In this document: positions 32,039 to 43,448 of the stretch, in pieces
Layout of the letters: the number at the start of each line of letters is the position of its first letter
How positions within the stretch are numbered: position 1 is the stretch's first letter
From: Macquaria australasica
Lineage: Eukaryota > Chordata > Actinopteri > Centrarchiformes > Percichthyidae
Direction of reading: 5' to 3'
NCBI GenBank assembly: GCA_005408345.1
Contig: SEMN01000179.1
Span: 186,001 to 250,000, forward strand
DNA length: 64,000 nucleotides
Notes under the pieces: model-generated
Told to the model about the DNA's origin: nothing
The model's database searches: none
The model's input: only the letters and a program-made list of their open reading frames with translations
Made by a program: the position numbers and the translations under genes

Positions 32039-32683
32039 TTATCCGGGGCCGGGTCGCGGTGGCAGCAGGTTAAGCAGGGTTGTCCAGACGTCCCTCTCCT
32101 CGGCAACGCTTTCCAGCTCCTCCTGGGGGACCCCAAGGCGTTCCCAGGCCAGATGAGATATATAATCCCTCCAGCGTGTTCTGGGTCTGCCCCGGGGCCT
32201 CCTACCAGTTGGACGTGCCTGGAAAACCTCCAAAGGGAGGCGTCCAGGAGGCATCCTAATCAGATGCCCGAGCCACTTCAGCTGGCTCCTTTCGATGCGA
32301 AGGAGCAGCGGCTCTACTCCGAGCTCCCTCCGGATGTCCGAGCTCCTTTCCCTATCTCTAAGGGTGAGCCCAGCCATCCTGCGGAGGAAACTCATTTCGG
32401 CCGTTTGTATCCGCGATCTCATTCTTTCGGTCACTACCCAAAGCTCATGACCATAGGTGAGGGTTGGAACGTAGATCGACTGGTAGATTGAAAGCTTTGC
32501 CTTCCGGCTCAGCTCCCTCTTCACCACCACGGTCCGGTACAACGCCCGCATTACTGCTGATGCTGCACCGATCCGCCTGTCCATCTCGCGCTCCATCTTA
32601 CCATCACTCGTGAACAAGACCCCGAGATACTTGAACTCCCCCGTCTGGGGCAGTAACTCACCTCCACTGGGTTGGAGGTGAGA
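32039..32683 (-). pseudogene. C-terminal part of Rex3 reverse transcriptase ORF
   Basis: The frame is open from the truncation point to a stop at 32039-32041 just before the 3' tail, about 214 codons. It holds the segment after the reverse-transcriptase palm: EFKYLGVLFTSDGKMERE, IGAASAVMRALYRTV, TLTYGHELW, MRSRIQTAEMSFLRRMAG, GHLIRMPPGRLP, RRPRGRPRTRWRDY and a final LLPPRPGPG. The endonuclease and catalytic palm motifs lie upstream and were never copied, so the protein has no activity. The lack of internal stops suggests a fairly recent insertion. The frame continues into host DNA upstream to 32716, which is not part of the element. Confidence 0.92.
32657..32682. repeat. Perfect 10-bp inverted repeat at the Rex3 5' junction
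   Basis: CTCACCTCCA (32657-32666) and TGGAGGTGAG (32673-32682) flank a 6-base loop and abut the target duplication. The inner arm encodes the GGE of the Rex3 frame. The outer arm appears to be extra sequence. Confidence 0.9.
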
Positions 32684-32761
32684 AGAATTTGTCCATGTAT
32701 TGGAAATAAGAACCATGTCATGACAGACAATTTTGACTATTTGTATTTAGAAACAGGACTA

Positions 32762-33012
32762 GGCTGTGTCTGAAAAAACACTCCCTCTTTACTATATAGT
32801 GCTCTATAATGACCTCCACCATTTTATTTGAGTGTCCAAATTCTGAGTGTGAAATGTATGCATGATAAATTGCTCTCAAAAATCTCATTGTGTCCATGGC
32901 ATGTACGCTATTTTGTGCTAAAAATCCCACAATTCAATGTGTTGCATTTTATAGACGTGTGCTTACTCAATGTCCCACTCACTATAGAGTAAACTATTGA
33001 CTGTCTATCATG
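32762..33012 (+). mobile_element. MITE, GCTRTGTCCGAAAT family (copy 1)
   Basis: It starts GGCTGTGTCTGAAA, ACTCCCTCTTTACTATATAG and TGCTCTATAAT. It shares with 48126-48389 the blocks GGCATGTACGCTATTTT and TGCTAAAAATCCC, GCATTTTATAGACG, and ACTATAGAGTAAACTATTGA. Its right end merges into the next repeat. Non-coding. Confidence 0.7.
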
Positions 33013-33330
33013 TACATAGGTGACGCTGTACTACACAGCGGTTCTTTGAGCAAAATGCTAATATCAGTATGCTAACATGCTCACAACTACAATGTTAACA
33101 TATGGATGATTAACAGGTATAATGTTTACTATGTTCACCACCTCAGTTTAGTATGTTAGTATGTGCTAATTTGCAGTAAACACAAAGTTCAACTGAGACA
33201 GATAAAATTGTCATTAGTTTTGCAGGTATTTGATCATAAACCAAAGTATTGGACAAATACTTTGACCTGATGGTGGCGCTAAATGAAAAGTTAAGGAATC
33301 ACCAAAGTTATTACAATTCATCTTCTTGGA

Positions 33331-33900
33331 AGATAAGATAAGATAAGATAAGCCTTTATTGTCCCACAGCGGGGAAATTTTTAGCGTTGCAGCAGCCAGC
33401 AAAAGTGTCATATATAGAAATACAATAAAAATAAATAGAAAAATAGAAAAATAGTCCTATACACAGTATAGACAGAAATAAATAATAGAGTGACTGAGTG
33501 CAGTTGTAAGTATGAACAAATAGATAAGATAAAAATATTGCACATATATAATATACATGTACATGAAAAATATTTCACAGCAACATATGAAGTAGATAAC
33601 ATCATGAATACAATATATGCATGAAGATAATGCACAGCAGCAGATGAAGTATAGTAGTGAATAGTCTGCACACTGACAGTCAAGTGTAGATTACCGGGAG
33701 TTGTACTGATTATAGAGTCTGACAGCAGCAGGCAGAAAGGACCTACGGTACCTCTCCTTCAGACACCGAGGGTGGAGCAGCCGGTCGCTGAAGGAGCTGC
33801 CCAGTGCTGAAAGAGTGACATGTAGGGGGTGGGAAGTGTTCTCCAGTAGTGATGATAGCTTGGCCACCATTCTCCTGCCTCCCACCACCTCCACTGGGTC
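33331..33900 (-). mobile_element. 5'-truncated LINE with GATAA-repeat tail
   Basis: On the minus strand the insertion starts at GACCCAGTGGAGGTGG and ends TGGGACAATAAAGGC followed by TTATC repeats. The 3' region before the tail is A/T-rich untranslated DNA with many TATATT words. It interrupts the dispersed repeat on both sides. The clade is uncertain: CR1/L2/Rex1-like LINEs of fish are the likeliest. No clear target duplication. Confidence 0.75.
33691..33900 (-). pseudogene. LINE ORF C-terminus (about 69 codons)
   Basis: The frame enters at the truncation point and ends at a stop at 33691-33693. It reads DPVEVVGGRRMVAKLSSLL, SHPLHVTLSALGSSFSDRL, CLKERYRRSFLPAAVRLYN. The final RYRRSFLPAAVRLYN pattern is typical of the last residues of fish LINE ORF2 proteins. 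All catalytic domains are missing. There is no internal stop or frameshift. The upstream 21 bases of the longer frame belong to the host repeat. Confidence 0.7.
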
Positions 33901-34140
33901 AAATATGAATGTCTTTACCAAATGTCATGGCCCGTCCAACAGTTGTCGAGAGATTTCAGTTCAAACCATTTCAACCTTCTGGTAGCACAAGATGAGAAGT
34001 CCAAAGATGACTAATGTTATTACAGTTCATCCTGCTGGGAAACATGAATGCCTGAACAATGTTTTATGGCAATCCATCCTCAAGAAATAACACGAGTTTA
34101 AGCACTAGCCTAAGCTGGCTAATGTTAGCAAACAAATACT

Positions 34141-35920
34141 GCTGTGTAACAGACTTTACTGAGAGCTATCACATTACATTTTAGCATTTACCTTTATACT
34201 TTAATTGTCAACTGTAGCCACAGTGACTTCTTTTCAGCAAACGTTACATAGTCTTGCTTTTAAGGAAAAACCGACATAAAGTGAACACCAAAAGCACCAC
34301 TGAACACTACTCTTCCAAAAGATAATTTTGTATGTAATGGTGGTAGAGAGCGTTGTCAACAAAATCTCCCATGGGTGTTTAGTTGGGTTGACATCTGGTG
34401 ACTATAGAAACATCTGCATTGCTTATGTTTCTCCACTCATTTATTCAGGTTTTCGCTTCAACTTCTCACCTGTCTGTATGTCTAATATTAGTTTGTCCTG
34501 GTAGCAAACACAACGTATCCCAGACATTGATGTTATTGCTGAAATTGATGCAGCCAAATCCCTCACCAATCTTCATTTTTATTTAGAGTGACAGCATAAC
34601 GTTTCAATAAAGTGGTAAAAAAAGATGTCCAAAGGTAACAGCCTTGATGTTTGATAGCACTTTAATGCCATCCTGATGACACTCTGTACTTTTGTACTCT
34701 TTTTAATGAATCAGTCCATCTCCTCCTTGCCCCCTTCAAACTTTTATTCCCAAATTCTCCTTGATATAAAAAAGAGAGCATTTCTATTTTCATCATCAGT
34801 CATCAGCCAGGTAATTCACATTGTAATGATTGATGCCACTTCCTGGTGACAGCGTAGCCAAAGTGCATCAAAGACTTTGAATTCACTTTTTTAGACTGCA
34901 GCTTTGGACTATTTTCAGCACTCTCAGTGTTTGCTTGTATGTCTCTCATGCATGCTTTAGCCTGTATGTAATTATTTAATACACATGTGCATCCATGCGT
35001 GCATTTGTGTGTATATTTATGGGTGGATTCTTATGTGTGTGTATGTGTATGTTTTGGTAAACATGCAGAACAGTAGGCGTCACGTCTTGTTCCCAGTACA
35101 AGGCTAAATTCATTTCATAAGTAGGCTACAGTGTTCTTTACAGCACCTCCATCTTTGCCATGGGGGAGTAATGCTGCTGATTTAGCTCCTTTCACATTAC
35201 ACCATACATGACCAAGCAGGCCTAATTTATTTTCTCCCCATTTTCCCCCTCCATTTCTCCTTCTCCGTTCCCTTATACCAGCTTTCTATGTCTCTCTGCT
35301 CCAATATCTCCTTCCTCTTCTGCACTGAACATGGGGAAGATTTTACAACTCTACATTTAACACAACACTGACTAAGATGTGATCCAAATGTTTGGCAGTT
35401 TTTCTCCTGGCTACTAGTGTCAGCTCTGCACATGTCTTCCCTAACTGCCCTACTTCTTCGGTCACAAAACTGCTACAATCCCACGTTTCCAAATGCTTAG
35501 CGAGGACAGCAGCAGTTAAAGTTGTTTTAGTAGCTGTGTCGTTGTGAGGAGCTCAGCAGTAAATTTGTCTAAGAATTCTACTTCAGTCGTCGCCTCACTC
35601 TCCCTCTACTGCTCCCTCTGTCTCGCCATCTTTGAGTGCTCTGTGAGACAACTAATTAGGCCCAAGTAACAGACTGCACACTGACCTCCACTTCCTCCCC
35701 TCTTTTCTTTCTTCCATCCCTCTTTCTTACTCACTTCACTTTAGTTTTCATGTCTCGCCACACTGGTACACCATATGCGGGACATTATGCTGTCTTGGTG
35801 GCATCTGTCTCTTTCTGTTGGTGTGTGAAAACATGTTCTGAACACTATTAATCAAGAAAAATACAGATAGAAACTTCACACTTCCACCACAAGTATGATG
35901 TAGTGCAGGAGTTGGCTATT
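34141..35920. other. No gene seen; unique DNA with pyrimidine-rich patches
   Basis: CT-rich stretches at about 35230-35330 and 35690-35740 explain the small open frames. A GT-rich patch lies near 35000-35060. No exon is supported. Confidence 0.45.
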
Positions 35921-36503
35921 TAAGCTGAAATAAGCAATTTGAACATACACAATGACAAAACCTTCCGCCTCTCTCTCTGCTGCCTTGTGTCACTCCGCTA
36001 AGCCCCTCCCCCAAATGACGCACCAAACATGCACGCGCATTTTGCTGGAACGTCAAGGTTGTCAACCCTTGTAACTAACTCGCAAGCTAACGTCTGTTGT
36101 TCTACTCGGCTAGTTATGTCTGACTCAGAGGTAAGAAACTGATGCTTTGTGAGGGAGGAAGCTCCACTTTGTAACACGACTGTACAACCGTGTTTCTGTA
36201 GTTCCAACAACTCCAACAGAGTGATGTGTCTTCTCTTCAGCTGATCGCCTCATGTCAATTTCACCAGCTGTTTGTACAGAGACTCTGTAATTGGCTAGTT
36301 ATGTGCTCGCTAACCCTAATTGGTTGTTTGATTCAGACCGGGATCAATTTTTAAAAAACTAAATACAAAGGGACGGGCGCTCACAGACATACATTTTTTA
36401 AAGGAACCCTTCAATTAAATATTGTTAGTGACATGCAATGGTCAAAATGAGTTATTTCAACCAAAATTATAATGAAATGACACTGCCTGCTGCAGCTTTA
36501 AGG
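35921..36503 (+). mobile_element. TIR-like element ending TGCTGCAGCTTTAAGG
   Basis: The right end CCTGCTGCAGCTTTAAGG resembles the TTAAAGCTGCA termini and the left end TTTAAGCTGAAATAAGC is a weak inverse. The body (CCTTGTGTCACTCCGCTAAG, GGCTAGTTATGTGCTCGC) is not shared with the other family and may be a distinct MITE using the same type of end. The minus-strand frame 35998-36216 is accidental. Confidence 0.5.
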
Positions 36504-36524
36504 TCGATCATGTGCCAGGTCTTT

Positions 36525-36935
36525 AGCTTAGCGATGTGGCTCTGGGGATGACAATGTTGGTCTGTTGGTCCACCACTTTATTTCAAACTAAAATATTTCA
36601 ACAACTATTGGATGGATTGCCATGAAATTTGTACACCCATTCATGTTCCCCTCAGGATGAACTGCAATAACTTTTAATCAGATCAAAATTTAATGTGTCC
36701 AGTTTATGACCAAATGCCTGAAAAGCTAATGACATTCCCATCAGCCTCAGCTGTACTTTGTGTTTAGTGCTAATTAGCAAATGGTAGTATGCTGACAGTC
36801 TAAACTAAGATGGTGAACATGGTTAATATTATACCTGCTAAACATCAGCATGTCAGCAATGTCATTAACATGCTGACATTTAGCATTTAGCTCAAAGCCT
36901 GTGCATCGTAGCCTGTGCTAGCATGGCGGTACCAA
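36525..36935 (+). mobile_element. Dispersed repeat, TTGGATGGATTGCCATGAAA family (copy 3)
   Basis: CAACAACTATTGGATGGATT, GCCATGAAATTTGTACA, TCAGCCTCAGCTGTACTTTG, GTGCTAATTAGCAAATG, CTAAACTAAGATGGTGAACA and TTAGCTCAAAGC follow in family order. Non-coding. Confidence 0.85.
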
Positions 36936-37954
36936 ATCCATACAACATACAAATTCTACAGTATGTATTACATTCTAATTGTCTTAGTGTACGGTTTTTG
37001 CAGTTAGTATAAAATGTTTAAGTATGTTGATTTTCTTGTATACTAACAGTAAATTATACAATACATGCGCTAATGCATGGCAATCAAACTTTAGAATGAC
37101 GTAATAGACATACAAAGGTTTTTTCCAGCAAATGAACAAGCTTGTGTGGGACAAAACCATCAATGACTTCTCTTTGTAAGATAAATGTAATATCAGATTT
37201 TAAAAGGTGGACTTCAGTCAGATCTTACAAAAGCAAGCAAGTGTAGTGGCCATGGATTAAAACAATAACACTCGTCTCCATTGACAAACTAAGGTACCAC
37301 CTTTTATATTAGAGTGTGACTTTCTTTGCACAATGAATAAATAAATACATTTAATAAAAAGTGACATTCTCTTCATAATCATAATCTTGTTAAAACAGTG
37401 ATCTAATAACTCTCACACTATTAAACGTGTTCTGTGGGCCACATTTTACCACAGGGGTGAAACAGCATGTTTGCATGCTACAAAGAAATATCTTTTGATG
37501 TTGAAATGGAAAAAACAGTCCATCTCTTTTTAGTCATAAGTCTAGCTATGTAAGAGTACATTTTAATGGGCTATTGATGTAATCATTCCATATGTACAAA
37601 TCTAGTCCTCATTGGACGGAAGGGTTTTAGCTGCTCAGTTAATAATAACATTCTGAGTGGTGCATTCAGAATAAGTAAATACCTGGGCATAAAACAATGA
37701 AATATATTTTACAATTTAACAGTGTCAAACTGTTCACAGTGTGGTCTGAGGGAATTTGTCACTTTCAAACCCTGCAGCCCTGCATCAAGCTTAACATCGT
37801 TATTCTAACAAATATCCTCAAATATATTTCAGCACCGATTTGATCCAATAAAAAGTTCAATATCCCAACATGTTGCTGAAGTCTTGACTGACTCAAGGAC
37901 TGCGTGCATCATAGGATGTTTACTTTTCCTCTTTCCTTTTTCCAGCTGTCTTTT
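36936..37954. other. No gene seen; AT-rich DNA
   Basis: Nothing recognisable apart from AT-rich words. Confidence 0.4.
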
Positions 37955-38555
37955 TTAGCAACCTTAGGTGGACCACTTTGGTCCAGACTGAAATATTTCG
38001 ACAGCTATCTGATGTATTGCCATGACATTTTATACAAACATTCATGCTCCACAGAGGATGAATCCTAATTACTTTGGTGATCTCCTGACTTATCCTCCAG
38101 CGCCACCATGAGGTTGGCATTTGTGGTTTTGACCGAAATGCCTCAACAACAATTGGATGGATTGCACCAAATTTCATGGTGCACCATTCATGGTCCCCAG
38201 TGAACAACTTCAAAATTTCAATTTGTCCAATATTTTGGTTTATAATCTCTTGACTTTTCATCAGGTCAAAATTTAATTTGTCAAATACTTTATGACCAAA
38301 TACCTGCAAATCCAATGACATTCACATTCACATCCGCCTCAGCTTTACTTTGTTTTCAGTGCTAATTAGCAAATGTTAGCATTCTAACATGCTACACTAA
38401 GATGATGAACATGGTAAACATTATACCTGCTAAACCTCAGTGTGATAGCATTGTCATTGTGCGCCTGTTAGCATACTGACATTAGCATTTAGCTCAAAGC
38501 ACCACTGTGCCTAAGTACAGCTTCACAAAGGCACTATCATGGCTGTAGACTCTTA
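37955..38555 (+). mobile_element. Dispersed repeat, TTGGATGGATTGCCATGAAA family (longest copy)
   Basis: It holds two tandem modules of the family (CGACAGCTATCTGATGTATT and CAACAACAATTGGATGGATT), then ATTAGCAAATGTTAGCATTC, GATGAACATGGTAAACATTA, TACCTGCTAAACCTCAG, and ends ATCATGGCTGTAGACTCTTA. The 133-codon minus-strand frame inside it (37920-38321) is explained by the repeat and is not a gene. Confidence 0.85.
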
Positions 38556-38745
38556 AGCTATGTCCCAAATCGCGTACTTGTGTACTCAAACTTGCGTTCA
38601 CACTGGTAAGTATGGCAAAATGCAGTGTACTGTAAGTACCCAGATGATGTACACAAAACAGCCAGAAAGTTGAGTGTGGAACGCTGCTCACTTCTCACCT
38701 TCAACGGTCGCCGCGTAGCGGAAGGAGAGGACCACCAATGAAAAT
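38556..38745 (+). mobile_element. MITE fragment starting AGCTATGTCCCAAATCGCGT
   Basis: It begins exactly where the preceding repeat ends. AGCTATGTCCCAAATCGCGT, GTACTTGTGTACTC and the CG-rich CGGTCGCCGCGTAGCGGAAG fit a fish MITE family whose end resembles that of 48126-48389. No right terminus was found, so it is truncated. Confidence 0.5.
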
Positions 38746-41700
38746 GGTGAAATGTTTCAAGAAAAAACGTTTAACTTATCATAGACCTGTACGATTCAAC
38801 TTAATGAATGTGTAGAGAAATGAGGAAAAGGAGAATATCATAGAAAATAATGGAGTTCCTAGTAATTTTTGAAATGAGTCAGAGTCAGAGCTGCAGTACA
38901 CTGCTGCCCTTCACTTCACTTTGTGCGTCTTGGAAGAAAATGGGCCAATATCTGACATAGGAAAGCCATTTAGTGTGCTTTATCTCGGTGCTGAAATCTG
39001 GTTGTCACATGGCAGCTGGTACTGTATACACAGAGTGTCTGACCACACAGTATACATGAAAAATGATGAACAGATGGAGGGAGACTTTAAGTGGTGGATT
39101 CAGAGTCTTCCTCAGGAAGGAAGTACAACAACACAAAGCAGGTGCACTTCACCACATATGGGTCTATATACATGTGCCTTTGGGTGTAAATGAAAGCATT
39201 TTGAGGTAATACCCTTACTCAAATATCTCATCCTCACACACACTTGCAGTTCTCTTTTTGATTTTCTTTGCTTATTGTTGAAACAAGAGAATGAGAACAA
39301 AGGGTAAATGTGTTCAGTTTGTTAGGTTTACTTCTTCTCATCCAGCCTGGCTATACGGCTGATTTATTTATGCAAAGAAAAGAGCAAAACACAGGCAAAT
39401 GTACATATACACATACGCCATTTTTGGGGAGGGGTTTGACTGTAATGGTGGTCTTGCTATCCCCCCCCTCTCAAGCAAATAAATACTTTAATGGTTAATT
39501 GGTTCAATCTCTGCTTTTCCACATGTAACCTCGAGGCTGGTCTTGATTGAGAGAGTATGTCAGAGTATGTATAGAGTGCGACTTATTGGTACAGCATGAT
39601 ATGGTATTGTTTCATCAAGTACACTAGACGCACATTTGAAACAAACATTCATTGACAACAATCATTCAGTTTACTTCATCTCAGTCCAACACACACTGGT
39701 CATGCCACATAGTGTGATTTGACACATATCAGCTGACGCGCGCAGCACATACTAGACACACAGTACTGACATAAGAAGTTAGGGGTCTTCTAGGATTCTG
39801 AATTGACTTTTGTACATCGTTAATAATGTTTTGTTTTTGGATTGAATAACTTAATAATTAGCTGAGCAAGATGAAGGTTAAGTATAATATTTCATACTTC
39901 ATACATCACCCAGAGAAGAGTCCAGCACTAACAAACGAGTCAGCTAACCAACACCAAATGTACCACTTTACAAAACTTCAGCCAATTCTGATTGGGTTAA
40001 GAAAATTCCCATCCCAATAACCTATTTCATTTCAAAAGACCTTTCTATTCATTTACGAATCGAGAATCAATTTTGAAACAAGAATCCATTTTGAATTAAA
40101 TGGTCAGACCCCAAAGATTCCCACCCTGTCAGGGGTACAGTAGTCAGAATATGTAAATCTAGGGAGTGAACAATTGCTGCTCCTCTGGTGCATTATCTTG
40201 ATGTGTTGTCCAGACTTAAAAAGGAAACAACAGATTGCATGTGACATGTATACATGGTGTTTCAAATACTTTTCCCCCACTGTATTCAAATTCCCGTTTG
40301 AAAGTTTTGTTGTAATAACCTCCTCAATGTTTAATGTGCTATGTTATGGCCATCAGCTTTAATTATTTCAACTTACCCATGATACCCATGACCCTCAGGC
40401 GCTGGAGAAGCCAGTTAGAAATCAGAGCTGTAGCCATTTCCGAACGCTTTGTCTTTACAATTGGGAACAAAACACGCACAATACTTGCTGAACTCATCAA
40501 GTATTAACCCAGAATCATGCCCATTCAAGCCTTGGAAATGCTCCATTTCTGTTTTTAGCTCATTTTTTGGGTGTGGCATGCACCTTTGACTTTTGACGGA
40601 ATTGGGGTGTCTCTCCAAATAACAGATCGACTGCCATGTTGTGTCATGTCATTGTTGTGTCTTTGATGCTAATGCTAGTTCACCTAAGCTGCTGCGGTGC
40701 CAAAAATATGACAACATGACTCAGGTCAGGTAAGATATATTCATCACACAATCTGCACAATTTGTACCATATTACCATGTAACCCAGACTAAAACTCATA
40801 GCTATTAGTATCTAGATGCTACAGTGTTCATAGCACCCCATAATAAGCATGTCTCTAAAAGAATCATCAGTCTTTACTGTAAAATTTGCCAATATTTAAC
40901 AATTATTAATTTTGTCGCTGCTGCTCCCACATTGAATTCAGTGAAAAACGCAGTATTCTTAACCCTCTAGACCCCAGTAGAATTATGTAATGTTGCTGCA
41001 GTTCACTGAGAACCCTCACTTAAATGAGCATTTTCCTGCTCAGTCCAAACAAACAGCTCTATCTCAAAAACAGAAAGAAATTGACAATCACAAGTTGTTT
41101 TCATTTTAAAAAACGTCCTCTTTAATGTGATACCAAATATGTAGCATGTGTAGCTTTTTAGCCCGAGTTTGATTCAACACATTTAAAGAAAACACCAGAC
41201 CAAACAAATAGCACTAAAACTTTAGTAAACAGCTATTTATCCTATCTTCCTCACACACATGAAAAACTTCTTTTTTCTTTGGAAGAAACTTTATTATCAA
41301 AACTGTCACTAGCAAACTGTAGACACAGTTACAAAGAGTAAAATCTCAAACTGAGTCAACATTCAGTCTGACAACAAAACAGATCCTTCACTGGATAACG
41401 CTGGGCTTTCAGAATAAAAGAGAAATGTCCCACATTTCAACCCACACAGCAATGCTATGAGCAACAAACAACACTAATGTGGTAGTAGGTAGTGTCTTTG
41501 GCAACTTATATGAGGAAAAATTGCCAAATCTATATTTGGAGAAGTCGCTGCGACGCATAATCACCGTCAGTTCTCCCTACCGACTCTTCGGCGCGTGATT
41601 TCAAGCAAAAAACACACAATGTCTTCGTCACTTTGCATGACGCACGGTGGGTCAGAATCTCTCTTAAAACACAATCTTACGGCATCCATAAGATTATAAA

Positions 41701-41924
41701 GAAGGGGATGCTTAGTCAGCGGAGCATTTTTAGATTTACAAGTGGAAACCGAAACCGAATGGAAACCCCCTCCTTCAGTTCACTAAATATGTGAAGTACG
41801 AGAAGTCACTGGTTGCAGGAAAATTGTAAATTATCTTCTTAAGGTTTTCCTTTAATAATGCCCTTAATGTTCCTTAACATCAAAACACAAGTCCCATTGG
41901 GATGCTGCCAGCATGGCTTTATGA
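38746..41924. other. No gene seen; mostly unique DNA
   Basis: A possible repeat start TTAACCCTCTAGACCCC near 40971 resembles a fish MITE end but lacks a partner. CG-containing DNA at 41545-41640 stands out against AT-rich flanks. No exon is supported. Confidence 0.4.
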
Positions 41925-42262
41925 ATAGCAATGTCGGCCTATCTGTCTGCTGATTGGTTGGTTCCACCACTTTGGTCCTGAATGGCCATGACATTTTGTA
42001 CAGACATTCATGGTTCCCACAGGATGAATCCTACTGACTTGGATGATCGCCTAATTTTTCCTCTAGCGACACCATGAGGTTGACATTTGTGGCTTTGAGT
42101 GAAAATTCTCGACAACTATTGGATGGATTGTCATGAAATTTGGTACAACCATTTACGCCCCACCAGATACCTGCAAAACTAATGACATTCCCATCAGCCT
42201 CAGCTGTACTTTGTGTTTAGTGCTCATTAGCAAATGTTATCATTCTAACATACTAATATAAC
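41925..42262 (+). mobile_element. Dispersed repeat, TTGGATGGATTGCCATGAAA family (copy 5, deleted)
   Basis: TTGGTTCCACCACTTTGGTC, ATGAATCCTACTGACTTGGA, GACACCATGAGGTTGACATT, CGACAACTATTGGATGGATT, TCAGCCTCAGCTGTACTTTG and TGCTCATTAGCAAATGTTAT follow in order. The segment between CCACCAGATACC and CTGCAAAACTAATG is shortened relative to 37955-38555. Confidence 0.8.

Positions 42263-43448
<1,186 letters not shown>

Larger units (their letters stand above)
32003..32694 (-). mobile_element. Rex3 (RTE-clade) LINE, 5'-truncated, with target duplication
   Basis: The element occupies 32014-32683 on the minus strand and is flanked by an exact 11-bp duplication AGAATTTGTCC (32003-32013 and 32684-32694). 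Its 3' end is a short GGATGGATGGATGG tail, as known for Rex3 and RTE elements. Only the last ~670 bases are present, the usual result of incomplete reverse transcription. Base composition is clearly more GC-rich than the neighbours. It sits in otherwise unique DNA. Confidence 0.93.
33020..34140 (-). mobile_element. Dispersed repeat, TTGGATGGATTGCCATGAAA family (copy 2), split by a LINE
   Basis: Left part (33020-33330): TGACGCTGTACTACACAGCG, AATGTTTACTATGTTCACC, ATTAGTTTTGCAGGTATTTG and AAGTTATTACAATTCATC. Right part (33901-34140): ATGAATGTCTTTACCAAATG, CAACAGTTGTCGAGAGATTT and TACAGTTCATCCTGCTGGG. The two parts join correctly once the LINE is removed. Confidence 0.8.

Noticed and set aside
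31970..32491. Plus-strand frame of 173 codons across the Rex3 element
   Set aside because: Antisense shadow of the Rex3 reverse-transcriptase frame on the minus strand.
37920..38321. Minus-strand open frame of 133 codons
   Set aside because: Explained by a dispersed non-coding repeat present in several other copies, none of which keeps the frame.
40970..41200. MITE beginning TTAACCCTCTAGACCCC
   Set aside because: The start resembles a fish repeat end, but I found no inverse terminus or second copy in the window, so it was left out of the element list.
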